Numbered from the stretch's first letter, positions 25,817-34,616 are shown. The stretch: DNA of 64,000 nt from Robinsoniella peoriensis (GCF_042680125.1 NZ_JBHTNY010000001.1), one strand, 5' to 3'. Numbers and translations: made by a program. The notes: a model not told the origin generated them from the letters alone.

Positions 25817-26884
25817 ATGTATTTTTATATGCCAACAAAAATTTATTGTGAAAGTAATTGTGTCCGGAACCATGCTAAGGATTTGTCAACCCTCGGCAAA
25901 AAAGCTCTTATTGTAACTGGAAGACGCTCTTCAAAAGAAAACGGATCCCTGGCTGATATTCAGGATACTCTCTCAAAGGAAGGAATATCTTATGAGATAT
26001 TTGACCGTATTGAAGAAAATCCTTCCATTGAAACCGTTATGGAAGCACGGGACTTCGGAAATGAGTCTGGTGCTGACTTTGTCATTGGAATAGGCGGCGG
26101 TTCACCGCTGGACGCAGCCAAAGCTATTTCCCTTATGATGAAACAAATAGATAAAACAGAAGATTATCTGTATGAGAAAGGCTCAGATGATGCTTATCCC
26201 GTCGTATCTGTTCCTACTACATGTGGTACGGGATCAGAAGCGACTCCTTATGCCATACTAACCATTCACAGGAAGCGGACAAAATCCAGCATATCTCATC
26301 GTATCTTCCCGGTTTTGGCTCTGTGCGATCCTAACTATTTAAAGAACCTTCCACCTTCCGTACTTGCATCTACATCAATCGATGCTTTGGGACATTTTAT
26401 GGAAAGCTATATCAATAACAATGCAACTTTCTACAGTAAAATGCTTTGTAAAGAAGGGATGCATCTCTGGTCTTCTGTTAAAGATGTCCTTCTGGGTAAG
26501 CCGGCATGTGATGCTGACTATGAATCACTGTTAAATGCTTCTACACTTGCAGGCATGGCAATTACCCATACCGGAACTTCACTTCCCCACGGACTCAGTT
26601 ACTATCCAACCTATGAGACAGGCGTACCTCACGGAAAAGCCGTTGGCTCCTTCCTCCCTGCTTACTTAAGGGCTGCAAAAAATTATCAAAGCGAAATTCT
26701 GTCACTTTTAAATTTCCCGGACACAGACGCATTTACTTCTTATGTCAATCAAGTTTTAGGCAGCGTTATGATCAGCGATGACCTCAAAAAAGCCGCCGTG
26801 AATGGCATGTTATCCAATCAGGGGAAACTGGCAAATTGCCCATTTCCTGTAGACGAAGATGTTATGTGGGGGATGTTTGAGTAA
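25817..26884 (+). CDS. Iron-containing alcohol dehydrogenase
   Basis: 355 residues. The NAD(P)-binding N-terminal domain has the loop IGIGGGSPLDAAKA. The metal-binding C-terminal helical domain has the ligands in SIDALGHFMESYI (Asp, His) and in HGLSYYPTYETGVPHG (two His). Length fits the short end of the Fe-ADH family. The ATG has AGGAG upstream. It probably reduces an aldehyde formed in fermentation; the substrate is unknown. It is a single-gene unit with its own terminator. Confidence 0.92.
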   Translation: MYFYMPTKIYCESNCVRNHAKDLSTLGKKALIVTGRRSSKENGSLADIQDTLSKEGISYEIFDRIEENPSIETVMEARDFGNESGADFVIGIGGGSPLDAAKAISLMMKQIDKTEDYLYEKGSDDAYPVVSVPTTCGTGSEATPYAILTIHRKRTKSSISHRIFPVLALCDPNYLKNLPPSVLASTSIDALGHFMESYINNNATFYSKMLCKEGMHLWSSVKDVLLGKPACDADYESLLNASTLAGMAITHTGTSLPHGLSYYPTYETGVPHGKAVGSFLPAYLRAAKNYQSEILSLLNFPDTDAFTSYVNQVLGSVMISDDLKKAAVNGMLSNQGKLANCPFPVDEDVMWGMFE

Positions 26885-26946
26885 ATCATACTTATGTATA
26901 TCTATGGTATATTATTACTTACTATCACGAATAGATAAAATAAAAC

Positions 26947-26990
26947 GACAAGTATTCTGTGTGTACCGAATGCTTGCCTTTTTATTTTTA
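26947..26990 (+). terminator. Terminator of the alcohol dehydrogenase gene
   Basis: CAAGTATTC (26949-26957) pairs with GAATGCTTG (26968-26976) with one G-U, followed by CCTTTTTATTTTTA. Confidence 0.85.
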
Positions 26991-27056
26991 TATATTCAGC
27001 CATGTTCCTACCCTTTCGTAAGATTGTCGGGAGTAAGGTTGTATCTTTGACATCCC

Positions 27057-27707
27057 CTACTTTCCCTTCCTCCCCTTACCCACAGCAATCCACACCAGAT
27101 GAATCAGAAATCCCCCCAGTATAATTGCTGCCATATAAACCACAATCACAAGTGAATTTGGCATAAAACCTTCCAGATCTCGAAATACAACCTGGGAAAA
27201 TTGCCTGTATGGATTGATATAAAACATGTCGATCTCATTTGTGAACAGTTTCGATACTACTGTATTGATTATTTCAGCAATAACTGCAGTGATGACGAAT
27301 ATTTTTATAACGCCAAAATAGTCACGCACTGTCAATTTTGAAGAATATCGAATTCCTGTGTAAATGCCCAGTGTAATTAATGCCAGATGCCAGCAGATGG
27401 AGTGCAGTGTCAGTATGAAAAGGGGATAGCACATGCCGGAGGTGTCTGCAAATGCAAATATGCCTCCCAACAGATTGATATCCATTAAAAAATGGATGTA
27501 TGCTTTTTTATTTTTGAGAAAGGGCAGAATCAGGCATAAATACATAGGCAGGCTGCATAACTGAAACGGGAAATACCGCCAGCTGTAGCTTCCATCATTT
27601 ATTACGGTTATCAGCAAAATCTGTTTGATGCACTCTGAAATGAAGAAACAGACACCAAACCAGAAGATGATTTTGCAGCTTTGATCAAACTTCTTCTTTA
27701 TCTGCAT
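27057..27707 (-). CDS. YwaF-family (TIGR02206-like) integral membrane protein
   Basis: 216 residues from the ATG at 27707, chosen because GGGGTG lies five bases upstream; a frame start at 27734 is less likely. There are six predicted helices. The conserved WRYFPFQLCSLPMYLC in the second helix region and HSICWHLALI match the YwaF family of unknown function. It is monocistronic and shows no link to its neighbours. Confidence 0.8.
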   Translation of the reverse strand: MQIKKKFDQSCKIIFWFGVCFFISECIKQILLITVINDGSYSWRYFPFQLCSLPMYLCLILPFLKNKKAYIHFLMDINLLGGIFAFADTSGMCYPLFILTLHSICWHLALITLGIYTGIRYSSKLTVRDYFGVIKIFVITAVIAEIINTVVSKLFTNEIDMFYINPYRQFSQVVFRDLEGFMPNSLVIVVYMAAIILGGFLIHLVWIAVGKGRKGK

Positions 27708-27827
27708 TCTATCACCCCGCCTTATATCTTCCATCCCTTAATTCTATTAATCGGTTGACAAGATTATTATACTCTCTATCTGATTCCTGGTCTACGTCAT
27801 GAATCGACAATATTTTTAACAATTCCG

Positions 27828-27865
27828 TAAAAAAAGAGCAAAGACGGAAAATCATCTTTGCTCTA
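27828..27865 (-). terminator. Terminator of the ABC-2 exporter operon
   Basis: On the minus strand AGAGCAAAGAT pairs with GTCTTTGCTCT (one G-U) and is followed by seven T. It lies 50 bp after the stop of the ABC-2 permease. Confidence 0.9.
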
Positions 27866-27915
27866 AAACGTTCCTCATACACTATTAAGATAAATTACAA
27901 GAGGCTCTCTTTCAC

Positions 27916-28680
27916 TTAAATCCTCTTTTTACGAAATATCATCACAGCTCCACCTAAAAATACAATGCTTAATCCTGCTGTAACTCCCACCGCTGCCATT
28001 GCATCTGCAATCTGGTATTCTGAAACAAGCATTCCAACATTATTTGAAATCAGGAGTATTGGATTATATTTTTGTAGAACCGGCAGCATATTTAACATAA
28101 ATAAGATTACAACAACTGCACCTACCCCCATAAGGCTGGTATAACTGTTCTTGCCTACTGTAGAAATCAGGAGCAGGAGTGTCAGCAGAAATATACCAAA
28201 CAGCCATAAACACAAAACTGCAAACCAAAGATGATAAATATCATTCTGTTGAAATAAATACTCCGTATATCCATACGTTGTGACAAAACAAAGCGCCAGG
28301 CATATCGTCCAGATGAACGCCGCGGATGTGAATTTTGCCATAATGACAGCATTTCTGGAAAGGCCTTTGGTAAGGATATTGATCAATGTTCCTTTCGACA
28401 GTTCACTGGATAGAATCCCGCTGAATACCAATATCAGAGCAATGAGTCCCATAGAGGTATTATTTTTGAAAAACTGCATATACGAATCCATTGCCGTTGG
28501 ATCCGGCATTGTAATCTTCATGCCTTCAACAGCAAAATTTTCTAACAGCAGCGGTGTCAGTTTCGCAGTCAGGGGATTCATCATTCCAAATATAAAAAAT
28601 ACGATTATGAGGATGAAAAGACGATAGGTTCTAAGCTGCTCCAACCACTCTTTTTTCAGAAAAGCTATATATCCTTTCAT
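27916..28680 (-). CDS. ABC-2 type exporter permease
   Basis: 254 residues. A short cytoplasmic start is followed by six helices, with a long outward loop (about 45-75) after the first. The cytoplasmic signature ELSKGTLINILTKGLSRNAVIMAKF, typical of ABC-2 permeases, follows the second. Its ATG overlaps the stop of the ATPase gene by 4 bases (ATGA). It exports an unknown compound or acts on membrane lipids together with that ATPase. Confidence 0.9.
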   Translation of the reverse strand: MKGYIAFLKKEWLEQLRTYRLFILIIVFFIFGMMNPLTAKLTPLLLENFAVEGMKITMPDPTAMDSYMQFFKNNTSMGLIALILVFSGILSSELSKGTLINILTKGLSRNAVIMAKFTSAAFIWTICLALCFVTTYGYTEYLFQQNDIYHLWFAVLCLWLFGIFLLTLLLLISTVGKNSYTSLMGVGAVVVILFMLNMLPVLQKYNPILLISNNVGMLVSEYQIADAMAAVGVTAGLSIVFLGGAVMIFRKKRI

Positions 28681-29594
28681 TTCACCACCTCCATAAATAA
28701 GGTTTCCAGATTTGGTTCCTGCACCTCGTATTTCAGAACCTGTATCTGCTCTTTTAAAATCAGGGCTAATATTTGAAATCCACTCTTCTGCACATCCTGT
28801 ACCCGAATTGTTAAGGATAGACGGGACCGGTTAACATCCGTGATTCCTTCTGTCAGCCTAAGCATGCCCTGAACCTTTTTGGCATCTTCCTCATTCATTA
28901 ATTCCAGAATCATTTCATCTCTCTTATGGCCGGATTTTAATTCTTCCAGACCTCCGCAAAGAGCCAGCTCTCCGTCATGCAAAACTGCAACCCGGTCACA
29001 GATGCGCTCTACATCAGATAAAATATGTGTGGAGAACACCACCGTCATCTGGGATTTAACTACCGATAATATATCCAGTATTTCTTTTCTCCCAACAGGG
29101 TCCAATGCCGACGTAGGTTCATCACACAGCAGCAGTTTAGGGTCATTTAATAATGCCTGTGCAATTCCCAGACGCTGTTTCATTCCCCTGGAATAACCGC
29201 CGATTTTCTGCTTAACATCTTTTAATCCTACGATTTCCAATAATTCCCCGCTCTTCTCCAGAATCTTCTTGGCTGGCATTCCTGACACTTCGCCGCAGAG
29301 TTTCAGATATTCTTTTGCCCTCATATAATTATAAAACTCCGGTACATCAGGCAGATAACCGATCATGCGGTTTGTTTTTGTTTCTCCATAGGAAACCCGG
29401 TTCCCGGCTATCCGTATCTCTCCTGCATCCGGCTGCAGCAGTCCCAGAATCATTTTCATTGTGGTTGTTTTCCCGGCACCATTTTCCCCAAGGAATCCAA
29501 ACACACTATGCTCGGGTACCTGAAAGCTGAGATCCCTGATGACTGCATGGCCGTTAAAACTTTTCTTTAAGTTTTTAACCTCTAAAATGTCCAT
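28677..29594 (-). CDS. ABC exporter ATPase (CcmA/DrrA type)
   Basis: 305 residues. Walker A is GENGAGKTT (about 38-46), followed by a Q loop (IGYLPDVPEFY), signature YSRGMKQRLGIAQALL, Walker B KLLLCDEPTSALD and switch His in STHIL. A roughly 85-residue C-terminal extension follows. It is paired with the permease at 27916. The start codon overlaps the end of the small PLDc_N gene by one base, so the three are co-translated. Confidence 0.93.
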   Translation of the reverse strand: MDILEVKNLKKSFNGHAVIRDLSFQVPEHSVFGFLGENGAGKTTTMKMILGLLQPDAGEIRIAGNRVSYGETKTNRMIGYLPDVPEFYNYMRAKEYLKLCGEVSGMPAKKILEKSGELLEIVGLKDVKQKIGGYSRGMKQRLGIAQALLNDPKLLLCDEPTSALDPVGRKEILDILSVVKSQMTVVFSTHILSDVERICDRVAVLHDGELALCGGLEELKSGHKRDEMILELMNEEDAKKVQGMLRLTEGITDVNRSRLSLTIRVQDVQKSGFQILALILKEQIQVLKYEVQEPNLETLFMEVVK

Positions 29595-29794
29595 TATTCT
29601 TCACCTCTGCCTATGGTAAAATACAATATTGGTCCGATAAACTGAACAATTAGTACAACAACTGCCCATATGACCTTATTTCCAAAACGGTAGTGGGGAT
29701 GTCGCAGCACATGGATAAGCGCTGTGATTGCCAGTGCCAGCTCTGCTATAATTACCGGTATCAAAAACGGCAGAAACTCCATTAATTCTTTCAT
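29594..29794 (-). CDS. Two-helix PLDc_N-domain membrane protein
   Basis: 66 residues with GGAGGAG before the ATG. Two membrane helices (about 8-28 and 43-61) flank the motif HPHYRFGNKVIWA, typical of the phospholipase D nuclease N-terminal (PLDc_N) domain. It ends just past the second helix at YFTIGRGEE. In Firmicutes this small protein often precedes ABC-2 exporter genes, as here. Its role is unknown. Confidence 0.85.
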   Translation of the reverse strand: MKELMEFLPFLIPVIIAELALAITALIHVLRHPHYRFGNKVIWAVVVLIVQFIGPILYFTIGRGEE

Positions 29795-29810
29795 GTTATT
29801 CTCCTCCTGA

Positions 29811-29836
29811 CCGGAGCATTCCTGATACGGCTCCGG
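29811..29836 (-). promoter_or_regulatory. Hairpin in the leader of the ABC exporter operon
   Basis: A 7-bp perfect stem, CCGGAGC/GCTCCGG (29830-29836 with 29811-29817), lies directly before the GGAGGAG site of the 66-residue gene and directly after the XRE gene. There is no T run, so it is not a simple terminator. It may limit readthrough translation or stabilise the RNA end. Confidence 0.45.
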
Positions 29837-29858
29837 ATATCGCGTAAAGATAAACTAG

Positions 29859-30977
29859 TTACGATTGTTTTAAAAGCTTTAATCTCAGCTGATGAACAAT
29901 ATGTTTAAATTCATCTGTTTCAAAAAGAGGTGCAAGCCGGGGATTCTTTTCTACCGATTCCATCAGACTGTCCTTTACTACAGACTCACACCTTGGCATA
30001 TTCGTACCCAGCCCCAGCATATCAAACCAATTTTCCATCTGATCAAAATACTTGTTTCCCTGAAGCTTCAGCGGAAATATATCTCCGGTGAAAATATCGG
30101 TGTATTTCTGAAGCATAACCAGTGCTTTCTGCTCCTGTCCATGGGATGCATATGCTTCTGCAGCCAGAAGATACATCGGTGCCAGACCTCCCGGGTGCAT
30201 CTCCAGAAGCCCCATTGATTCTGCAATCTGAGTAAAACTATGCATCCACATATCCACCTTTTCTTCACGGTCTGCATATTCGACTATCAGATTTCCAAAT
30301 CCTGCAAGCGCCAGCAGAATATTCTGATATATCATCGTTTGAAGTACTTCTATTGCCTTATCCTTCTTCCCCAGGCGGTCCAATGCAGATGCCAGGATGA
30401 CTTCCGGTGAAGCCTTTGGCCGGTTGCAGTCTTCTAATAAAATCATTGCAGCACTTGGGTTATCTAAGTACAATTCACAGCCGGCCTCCATATAAACAGA
30501 TACTCCGAGCAGATACTCATCATTGGTATCTTCTCTTACATGAATCATAAGATCCCTTACCATTACCAGTACCTCCCGGCTTTTTTCCGGTGAGTCCGCC
30601 AACATATTATGATTGACCAGCAAACTCCCCATCTCCACCAGAAGGGCAGGGCAGGCATAGTATTTTTTAATAATCTTTTCACACTCTGCTAACACTTTAT
30701 CAAATGGCTTTTCTGAAAAATCCTTGCATAACTTTACATACAATTTGCGTATATCCTCCTTCACCATCTGGGGTTTATAGTCAATCAGGTCATCTATACT
30801 AATATTAAAATAAGCAGCTAAAAGGGGAAGTAATGTAATATCCGGATAACTCTGTCCGGTTTCCCATTTTGATATGGCTGCTTTTGACACGCCCAAATAT
30901 CCTGCAAGCTCATCCTGGGTGATCCCTTTTTCCTTTCTTTTCCCAACCAGGATAGACGCGATATTAATTTCTCTCAT
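29859..30977 (-). CDS. XRE-family regulator with TPR-like C-terminal domain
   Basis: 372 residues from the ATG at 30977, which has GGAGGTGATT eight bases upstream. The N-terminal HTH_3 domain (about 5-60) is clear: LVGKRKEKGITQDELAGYLGVSKAAISKWETG, read in pieces. The rest is all-helical with repeat-like spacing (CEKIIKKYYA, AMILLEDCNR, ALVMLQKYTD), suggesting TPR repeats that sense a peptide or protein. It lies upstream of the PLDc_N-ABC-2 genes and probably controls them, a common arrangement. Its own promoter lies in an inverted repeat. Confidence 0.9.
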   Translation of the reverse strand: MREINIASILVGKRKEKGITQDELAGYLGVSKAAISKWETGQSYPDITLLPLLAAYFNISIDDLIDYKPQMVKEDIRKLYVKLCKDFSEKPFDKVLAECEKIIKKYYACPALLVEMGSLLVNHNMLADSPEKSREVLVMVRDLMIHVREDTNDEYLLGVSVYMEAGCELYLDNPSAAMILLEDCNRPKASPEVILASALDRLGKKDKAIEVLQTMIYQNILLALAGFGNLIVEYADREEKVDMWMHSFTQIAESMGLLEMHPGGLAPMYLLAAEAYASHGQEQKALVMLQKYTDIFTGDIFPLKLQGNKYFDQMENWFDMLGLGTNMPRCESVVKDSLMESVEKNPRLAPLFETDEFKHIVHQLRLKLLKQS

Positions 30978-30980
30978 AAA

Positions 30981-31016
30981 AATCACCTCCATACACGTAG
31001 TATAATGGAGGTGATT
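30981..31016 (-). promoter_or_regulatory. 12-bp inverted repeat around the XRE promoter -10, with anti-SD mimic
   Basis: On the minus strand AATCACCTCCAT (31016-31005), a 12-base middle containing TATACT (31004-30999), and ATGGAGGTGATT (30992-30981) form a perfect palindrome. The right arm is the ribosome binding site. The left arm equals the anti-Shine-Dalgarno end of 16S rRNA. A TTGTAA lies 17 bp upstream of TATACT. Transcripts from this promoter lack the left arm; longer transcripts would fold the site shut. Confidence 0.7.
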
Positions 31017-31057
31017 CAAAATTACAATGGATATGAAGTTGTCAAATTTTTCATTAG

Positions 31058-31849
31058 TCAACCATTAGTTGACTCCCGATAGCCAAACTCCCGTGATAAC
31101 TGTTCCCTTACTCCCAAAACCTTTTCCGCCAGCTCGTCAATTCTGGCATCTGTCATTTTTATGGCTGGTGCCGAAATACTAAATGCGTTCTTAACTTTTC
31201 CCCGGTAGTCGAAAATGCAGGCCGCAATACAGCGCACACCGATTTCATTTTCCTCATTATCCAGGGCATATCCCCGTTCACGGATTTTCTTTAATTCATC
31301 CATGAGATCTTCTAATGAAATAATGGTATATTCTGTCTTCTTTTCAATGATACTGTTTTCCCATATAAACTTCACTTCCTCTTCCGGAAGCTGCGCTAAA
31401 ATGGCTTTTCCCACCCCGGAGGAATACATTGGCCTGGATAACCCTATCTGAGATGCCATCCGGATCGCACTGTCATTCCGTATGATAGGTGTGACCTTGT
31501 CTATATATACGACCTCGCAGCCTCTGCACTCTACCAGATGCACCGTCTCCCTGCACTCATTTGCCAGCTTCTCCAGATAAGGGTGTGCAATTGTCACCTC
31601 GTCCATGCCGGCAAGGGCCCTGCTGGATATTTCCATTAATTTATAAGTAAGGCGGTATTTATTATTCTCATCCTGGGCTACGTATCCCATGCAAATCAAA
31701 GACAACAACAATCTGTGGACCGTACTCTTATGGAGTCCGATACGGGTACTCAAATCAACCAGTCCAATTGGCCCCGTTCCGGCTAACGTTTCCATCACCA
31801 TAAATATCCGGTCCGCTGACTGTATAGGGTTTTTCTGTTCTTCACTCAT
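31058..31849 (-). CDS. IclR-family transcriptional regulator (KdgR-like)
   Basis: 263 residues from the ATG at 31849, which has GGAGG upstream. The N-terminal winged helix reads LAGTGPIGLVDLSTRIGLHKSTVHRLLLSL in pieces. The C-terminal IclR effector domain contains CRETVHLVECRG, RPMYSSGVGKAILA and GVRCIAACIFDYRG. It is divergent to a sugar kinase of the 2-keto-3-deoxygluconate type, and KdgR regulators are IclR proteins, so it probably represses that kinase. The effector would be a hexuronate intermediate, which is inference. Confidence 0.9.
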   Translation of the reverse strand: MSEEQKNPIQSADRIFMVMETLAGTGPIGLVDLSTRIGLHKSTVHRLLLSLICMGYVAQDENNKYRLTYKLMEISSRALAGMDEVTIAHPYLEKLANECRETVHLVECRGCEVVYIDKVTPIIRNDSAIRMASQIGLSRPMYSSGVGKAILAQLPEEEVKFIWENSIIEKKTEYTIISLEDLMDELKKIRERGYALDNEENEIGVRCIAACIFDYRGKVKNAFSISAPAIKMTDARIDELAEKVLGVREQLSREFGYRESTNG

Positions 31850-31888
31850 GATATCCTCCATTCGCTGCAGGCATACTGCAGATACTAT
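31850..31888 (-). repeat. Degenerate start-codon leader, possible copy 4
   Basis: On the minus strand TGCAG-TATGC-CTGCA, then GAATGGAGGATATC, leads into the ATG of the IclR gene. Layout and letters resemble the three clear leaders but the stem is shorter (TGCAG/CTGCA). It could be a diverged member or a coincidence. Confidence 0.4.
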
Positions 31889-31939
31889 CAATGTTTATAT
31901 TAAATCTTTACTTCAAGATTCAGACTTTATGGACTACTT

Positions 31940-32026
31940 GAGCGTGTCTTAAAATTCATTTCATCAATAAGCACTCCCTAAAAAACGGATCGTACCTCTT
32001 GATAAAATCAATTTTAAAACACGCTC
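31940..32026. repeat. MITE-like 87-bp inverted-repeat element
   Basis: The ends at 31940-31961 (GAGCGTGTCTTAAAATTCAT) and 32005-32026 (complement GAGCGTGTTTTAAAATTGAT) match over 20 of 22 bases. The middle is AT-rich and codes for nothing. Length and structure suit a miniature transposable element. No clear target duplication is visible. It lies between the IclR gene and the kinase promoter. Confidence 0.6.
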
Positions 32027-32080
32027 TAATATATTTTAACATTAATGATATGGGTTCGCAATATAAAAGTTATTTACCTA

Positions 32081-32109
32081 TTGACATTTCAAGTGATTCT
32101 GGCTAAAAT
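32081..32109 (+). promoter_or_regulatory. Promoter of the KDG kinase gene
   Basis: TTGACA at 32081, a 17-bp spacer and TAAAAT at 32104 are near consensus. The leader to the ATG is about 93 nt. Confidence 0.8.
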
Positions 32110-32128
32110 TATTTTAACGGTTTTATTT

Positions 32129-32147
32129 TGTAAAACTATGTTTTACA
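32129..32147. promoter_or_regulatory. Candidate IclR operator TGTAAAACTATGTTTTACA
   Basis: A perfect 8-3-8 palindrome lies about 13-31 bases after the predicted transcript start, a position that blocks elongation. The half-site resembles known IclR/KdgR-type AT-rich palindromes. No other palindrome of this quality lies in the 359-bp gap. Confidence 0.65.
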
Positions 32148-32208
32148 TTATGAAACGTTGTAGTTTAAATAGAAAATATATGATAAATTTAGCAAGGGGG
32201 ATTACAAG

Positions 32209-33252
32209 ATGTTATGTGAGAATTTTTCTGAAGTAAAAAAAGATTTTGATTTACTGGCACTGGGTGAGCTGCTGCTGAGACTTTCGCCGCTTGGAAATGA
32301 ACGCCTTTCCAGAGGTGATACGTTTTTAAAACAAATGGGAGGCGCAGAATTAAATGTGGTTTCAGGGGCATCTCTTCTGGGGCTTCGAACAGGAATTATA
32401 TCAAAGCTCCCCTCAAACACCATTGGTTCCTTTGCTAAGAATCACGTTCGTTTCTGCGGAGTCAGTGATGATTATCTGACTTATGACGAAAGCAGAGATG
32501 CCAGACTTGGGATTTATTATTATGAATACGGGGCATACCCACGCAAGCCCGGTATTGTTTACGACAGGATGAACACCTCTATAAATAAAATTTCCATTGA
32601 TGATTATCCGGATTCTTTATATCAGTCCACCCGTTGCTTTCACACCAGCGGGATCACTCTGGCACTTAGCGAAGGTACCTGCCGTACTGCCATTGAAATG
32701 ATGAAGCGGTTCAAAGCAGCCGGCTCTCTGATCTCTTTTGATGTGAATTTCCGTGCCAACCTGTGGAGTGGTTCCCAGGCCAGAGACTGTATAGAACAGA
32801 TCCTGCCATACGTTGATATATTCTTTTGTTCGGAGGATACTGCCAAGCTTACATTTTTAAAAGAAGGTTCCATCAGGGATATTATGAAATCCTTTACCAG
32901 AGACTATCCAATTTCCATCGTCGCATCTACCCAGCGTATTGTACACAGTCCGAAAATTCACACTTTTGGATCTGTGATCTATAACGCTAAGGAGGATGCA
33001 TATTACGAAGAAAAACCTTATGAAAACATTGAGGTTGTAGACAGAATTGGCAGTGGCGATGCGTATATCTCCGGTGTACTTTATGGACTTTTAGCCCACA
33101 GCTTCGACTGCCGGGCTGCTCTTGAATACGGAAATGCTACCAGCTCCACCAAAAATACGATTCCAGGCGATCTGCCATCTTCTGACCTGGCTGAGATAGA
33201 ACGAATTATTCAGGGACATCATTCCTCCATCCAGACGGAAATGGATCGCTAG
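32209..33252 (+). CDS. kdgK: PfkB-family sugar kinase, probably 2-keto-3-deoxygluconate kinase
   Basis: 347 residues. The N-terminal ribokinase motif reads MGGAELNVVSGASLLGLRTGIISKL. A lid region follows (ARLGIYYYEYGAYPRKPGIVYDR), and the catalytic-base segment near the end is DRIGSGDAYISGVLYG. ATP is transferred to a 2-keto-3-deoxy sugar acid in the best-matching subgroup. The divergent IclR gene and the uxa genes 8 kb away support this substrate. Fructokinase is the main alternative. Its stop codon overlaps that of the convergent MATE gene. Confidence 0.78.
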   Translation: MLCENFSEVKKDFDLLALGELLLRLSPLGNERLSRGDTFLKQMGGAELNVVSGASLLGLRTGIISKLPSNTIGSFAKNHVRFCGVSDDYLTYDESRDARLGIYYYEYGAYPRKPGIVYDRMNTSINKISIDDYPDSLYQSTRCFHTSGITLALSEGTCRTAIEMMKRFKAAGSLISFDVNFRANLWSGSQARDCIEQILPYVDIFFCSEDTAKLTFLKEGSIRDIMKSFTRDYPISIVASTQRIVHSPKIHTFGSVIYNAKEDAYYEEKPYENIEVVDRIGSGDAYISGVLYGLLAHSFDCRAALEYGNATSSTKNTIPGDLPSSDLAEIERIIQGHHSSIQTEMDR

Positions 33253-34616
33253 AGCGTATTCGAAACCCCCTGTTCCGGAAGCCATTTTCCCTTCCAGGCG
33301 TACAAGATTACTCCGAGCATGGCAAAGACCCAGGAAACCGGATATCCCCAGAGTACTGTTTCCAGATCCGGATAAAATAAAACCATGATATTTACCCACA
33401 ACATCCTGATTCCTACCATACTTCCTACCATCAGAAGCATAGATGTTACTGCTTTGCCTGCTCCCCGAAACACGCCTGTCATTACCTGTGCTACGGTCAG
33501 TGTTACGTAAAAAGGTGCCACCGTCCGCAGCATCAGGTAACCATTCTGGTTTACCGCTACATCTGATGAAAATACCCGAAGGGGAATTTGACCGAATAAC
33601 AACAGCAGTATGGTGACAGCCACAGTGTATGTGAGACCGATCATCAGCGTATTTGCTGCACCTTTTTTCACACGTTCCCGTTTACCGGCGCCTACATTCT
33701 GCCCGGTAAAGGTCATTGCCGCCATTCCAAAGCTCATGATTGGAAGTATTACAAAACCATCTATTTTCATATAAGAACTGCAGCCTGCCATTGCATCTGC
33801 TCCGAAGCTGTTAATATTCGCCTGAACAACTACATTGGAGAAAGATATAATGGCATTTTGTATACCACTAGGAATTCCCATCATTAACACGCGTTTCAGC
33901 ATGATTCTGCTGATACCAAGTTTCTTCAGATGCAGGCGGTAGATATCATCATCCCGCATTAAAGCACGAACAACCATAAATGCAGATACAACCTGGGATA
34001 TAACAGTTGCCCAAGCAGTTCCTGCAACTCCCATATGAAATACCACTACAAAAATAATATCCAGGATAATATTGACTACCGATGAAACACACAAATAATA
34101 TAAGGGACGTTTTGAATCCCCCACACCTCTTAAAATACCCGCCCCCATATTGTAAAGTATGTTAAATACGGAACCACAAAAGAAAATGCGCAGATATGTG
34201 ATTGATTTGTCCATGACCTCCTGCGGGGTTCCCATAGCAACTAATATCTGAGGGGATAAAACGACTCCCACTCCGGTCAGAACGATTCCGCCAATGATAC
34301 TGATGGTAATAGAAGTATGTACGGCCTCCTGCATTCCCTTTTCCGCCCTTGCCCCATAGTACTGGGAGATTACTACTCCGGCACCCGTTGCGATTCCCAT
34401 AAATAATCCCACAATTAAATTGATTAAAGAATTGCTGGAACCAACTGCTGCAAGCGCTTCTTTCCCAATGAAATTCCCCGCGATGATAGAATCCACTGTA
34501 TTATATAACTGCTGAAACAGATTCCCAATTAGAAGCGGAATGGAAAACAGAAGAATTCCTTTTATAATTTTTCCCTCTGTCATATCTTGTTTACTGGATT
34601 TTATTGCACTTTTCAA
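33249..34616 (-). CDS. MATE-family multidrug efflux protein
   Basis: 455 residues with twelve predicted helices in two related halves (about 15-220 and 235-440). The MATE-typical N-terminus is visible as LFSIPLLIGNLFQQLYNTVDSI. The start is probably the TTG at 34616, which has AGGGAG eight bases upstream; the ATG at codon 12 is an alternative. It exports organic cations or drugs using an ion gradient. It ends tail-to-tail with kdgK on the shared bases CTAG, with no terminator between them. Confidence 0.92.
   Translation of the reverse strand: MKSAIKSSKQDMTEGKIIKGILLFSIPLLIGNLFQQLYNTVDSIIAGNFIGKEALAAVGSSNSLINLIVGLFMGIATGAGVVISQYYGARAEKGMQEAVHTSITISIIGGIVLTGVGVVLSPQILVAMGTPQEVMDKSITYLRIFFCGSVFNILYNMGAGILRGVGDSKRPLYYLCVSSVVNIILDIIFVVVFHMGVAGTAWATVISQVVSAFMVVRALMRDDDIYRLHLKKLGISRIMLKRVLMMGIPSGIQNAIISFSNVVVQANINSFGADAMAGCSSYMKIDGFVILPIMSFGMAAMTFTGQNVGAGKRERVKKGAANTLMIGLTYTVAVTILLLLFGQIPLRVFSSDVAVNQNGYLMLRTVAPFYVTLTVAQVMTGVFRGAGKAVTSMLLMVGSMVGIRMLWVNIMVLFYPDLETVLWGYPVSWVFAMLGVILYAWKGKWLPEQGVSNTL

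Noticed and set aside
31004..31060. TTGACA upstream of the XRE gene as -35 for TATACT
   Set aside because: The spacer would be about 35 bp; TTGTAA with a 17-bp spacer fits better.
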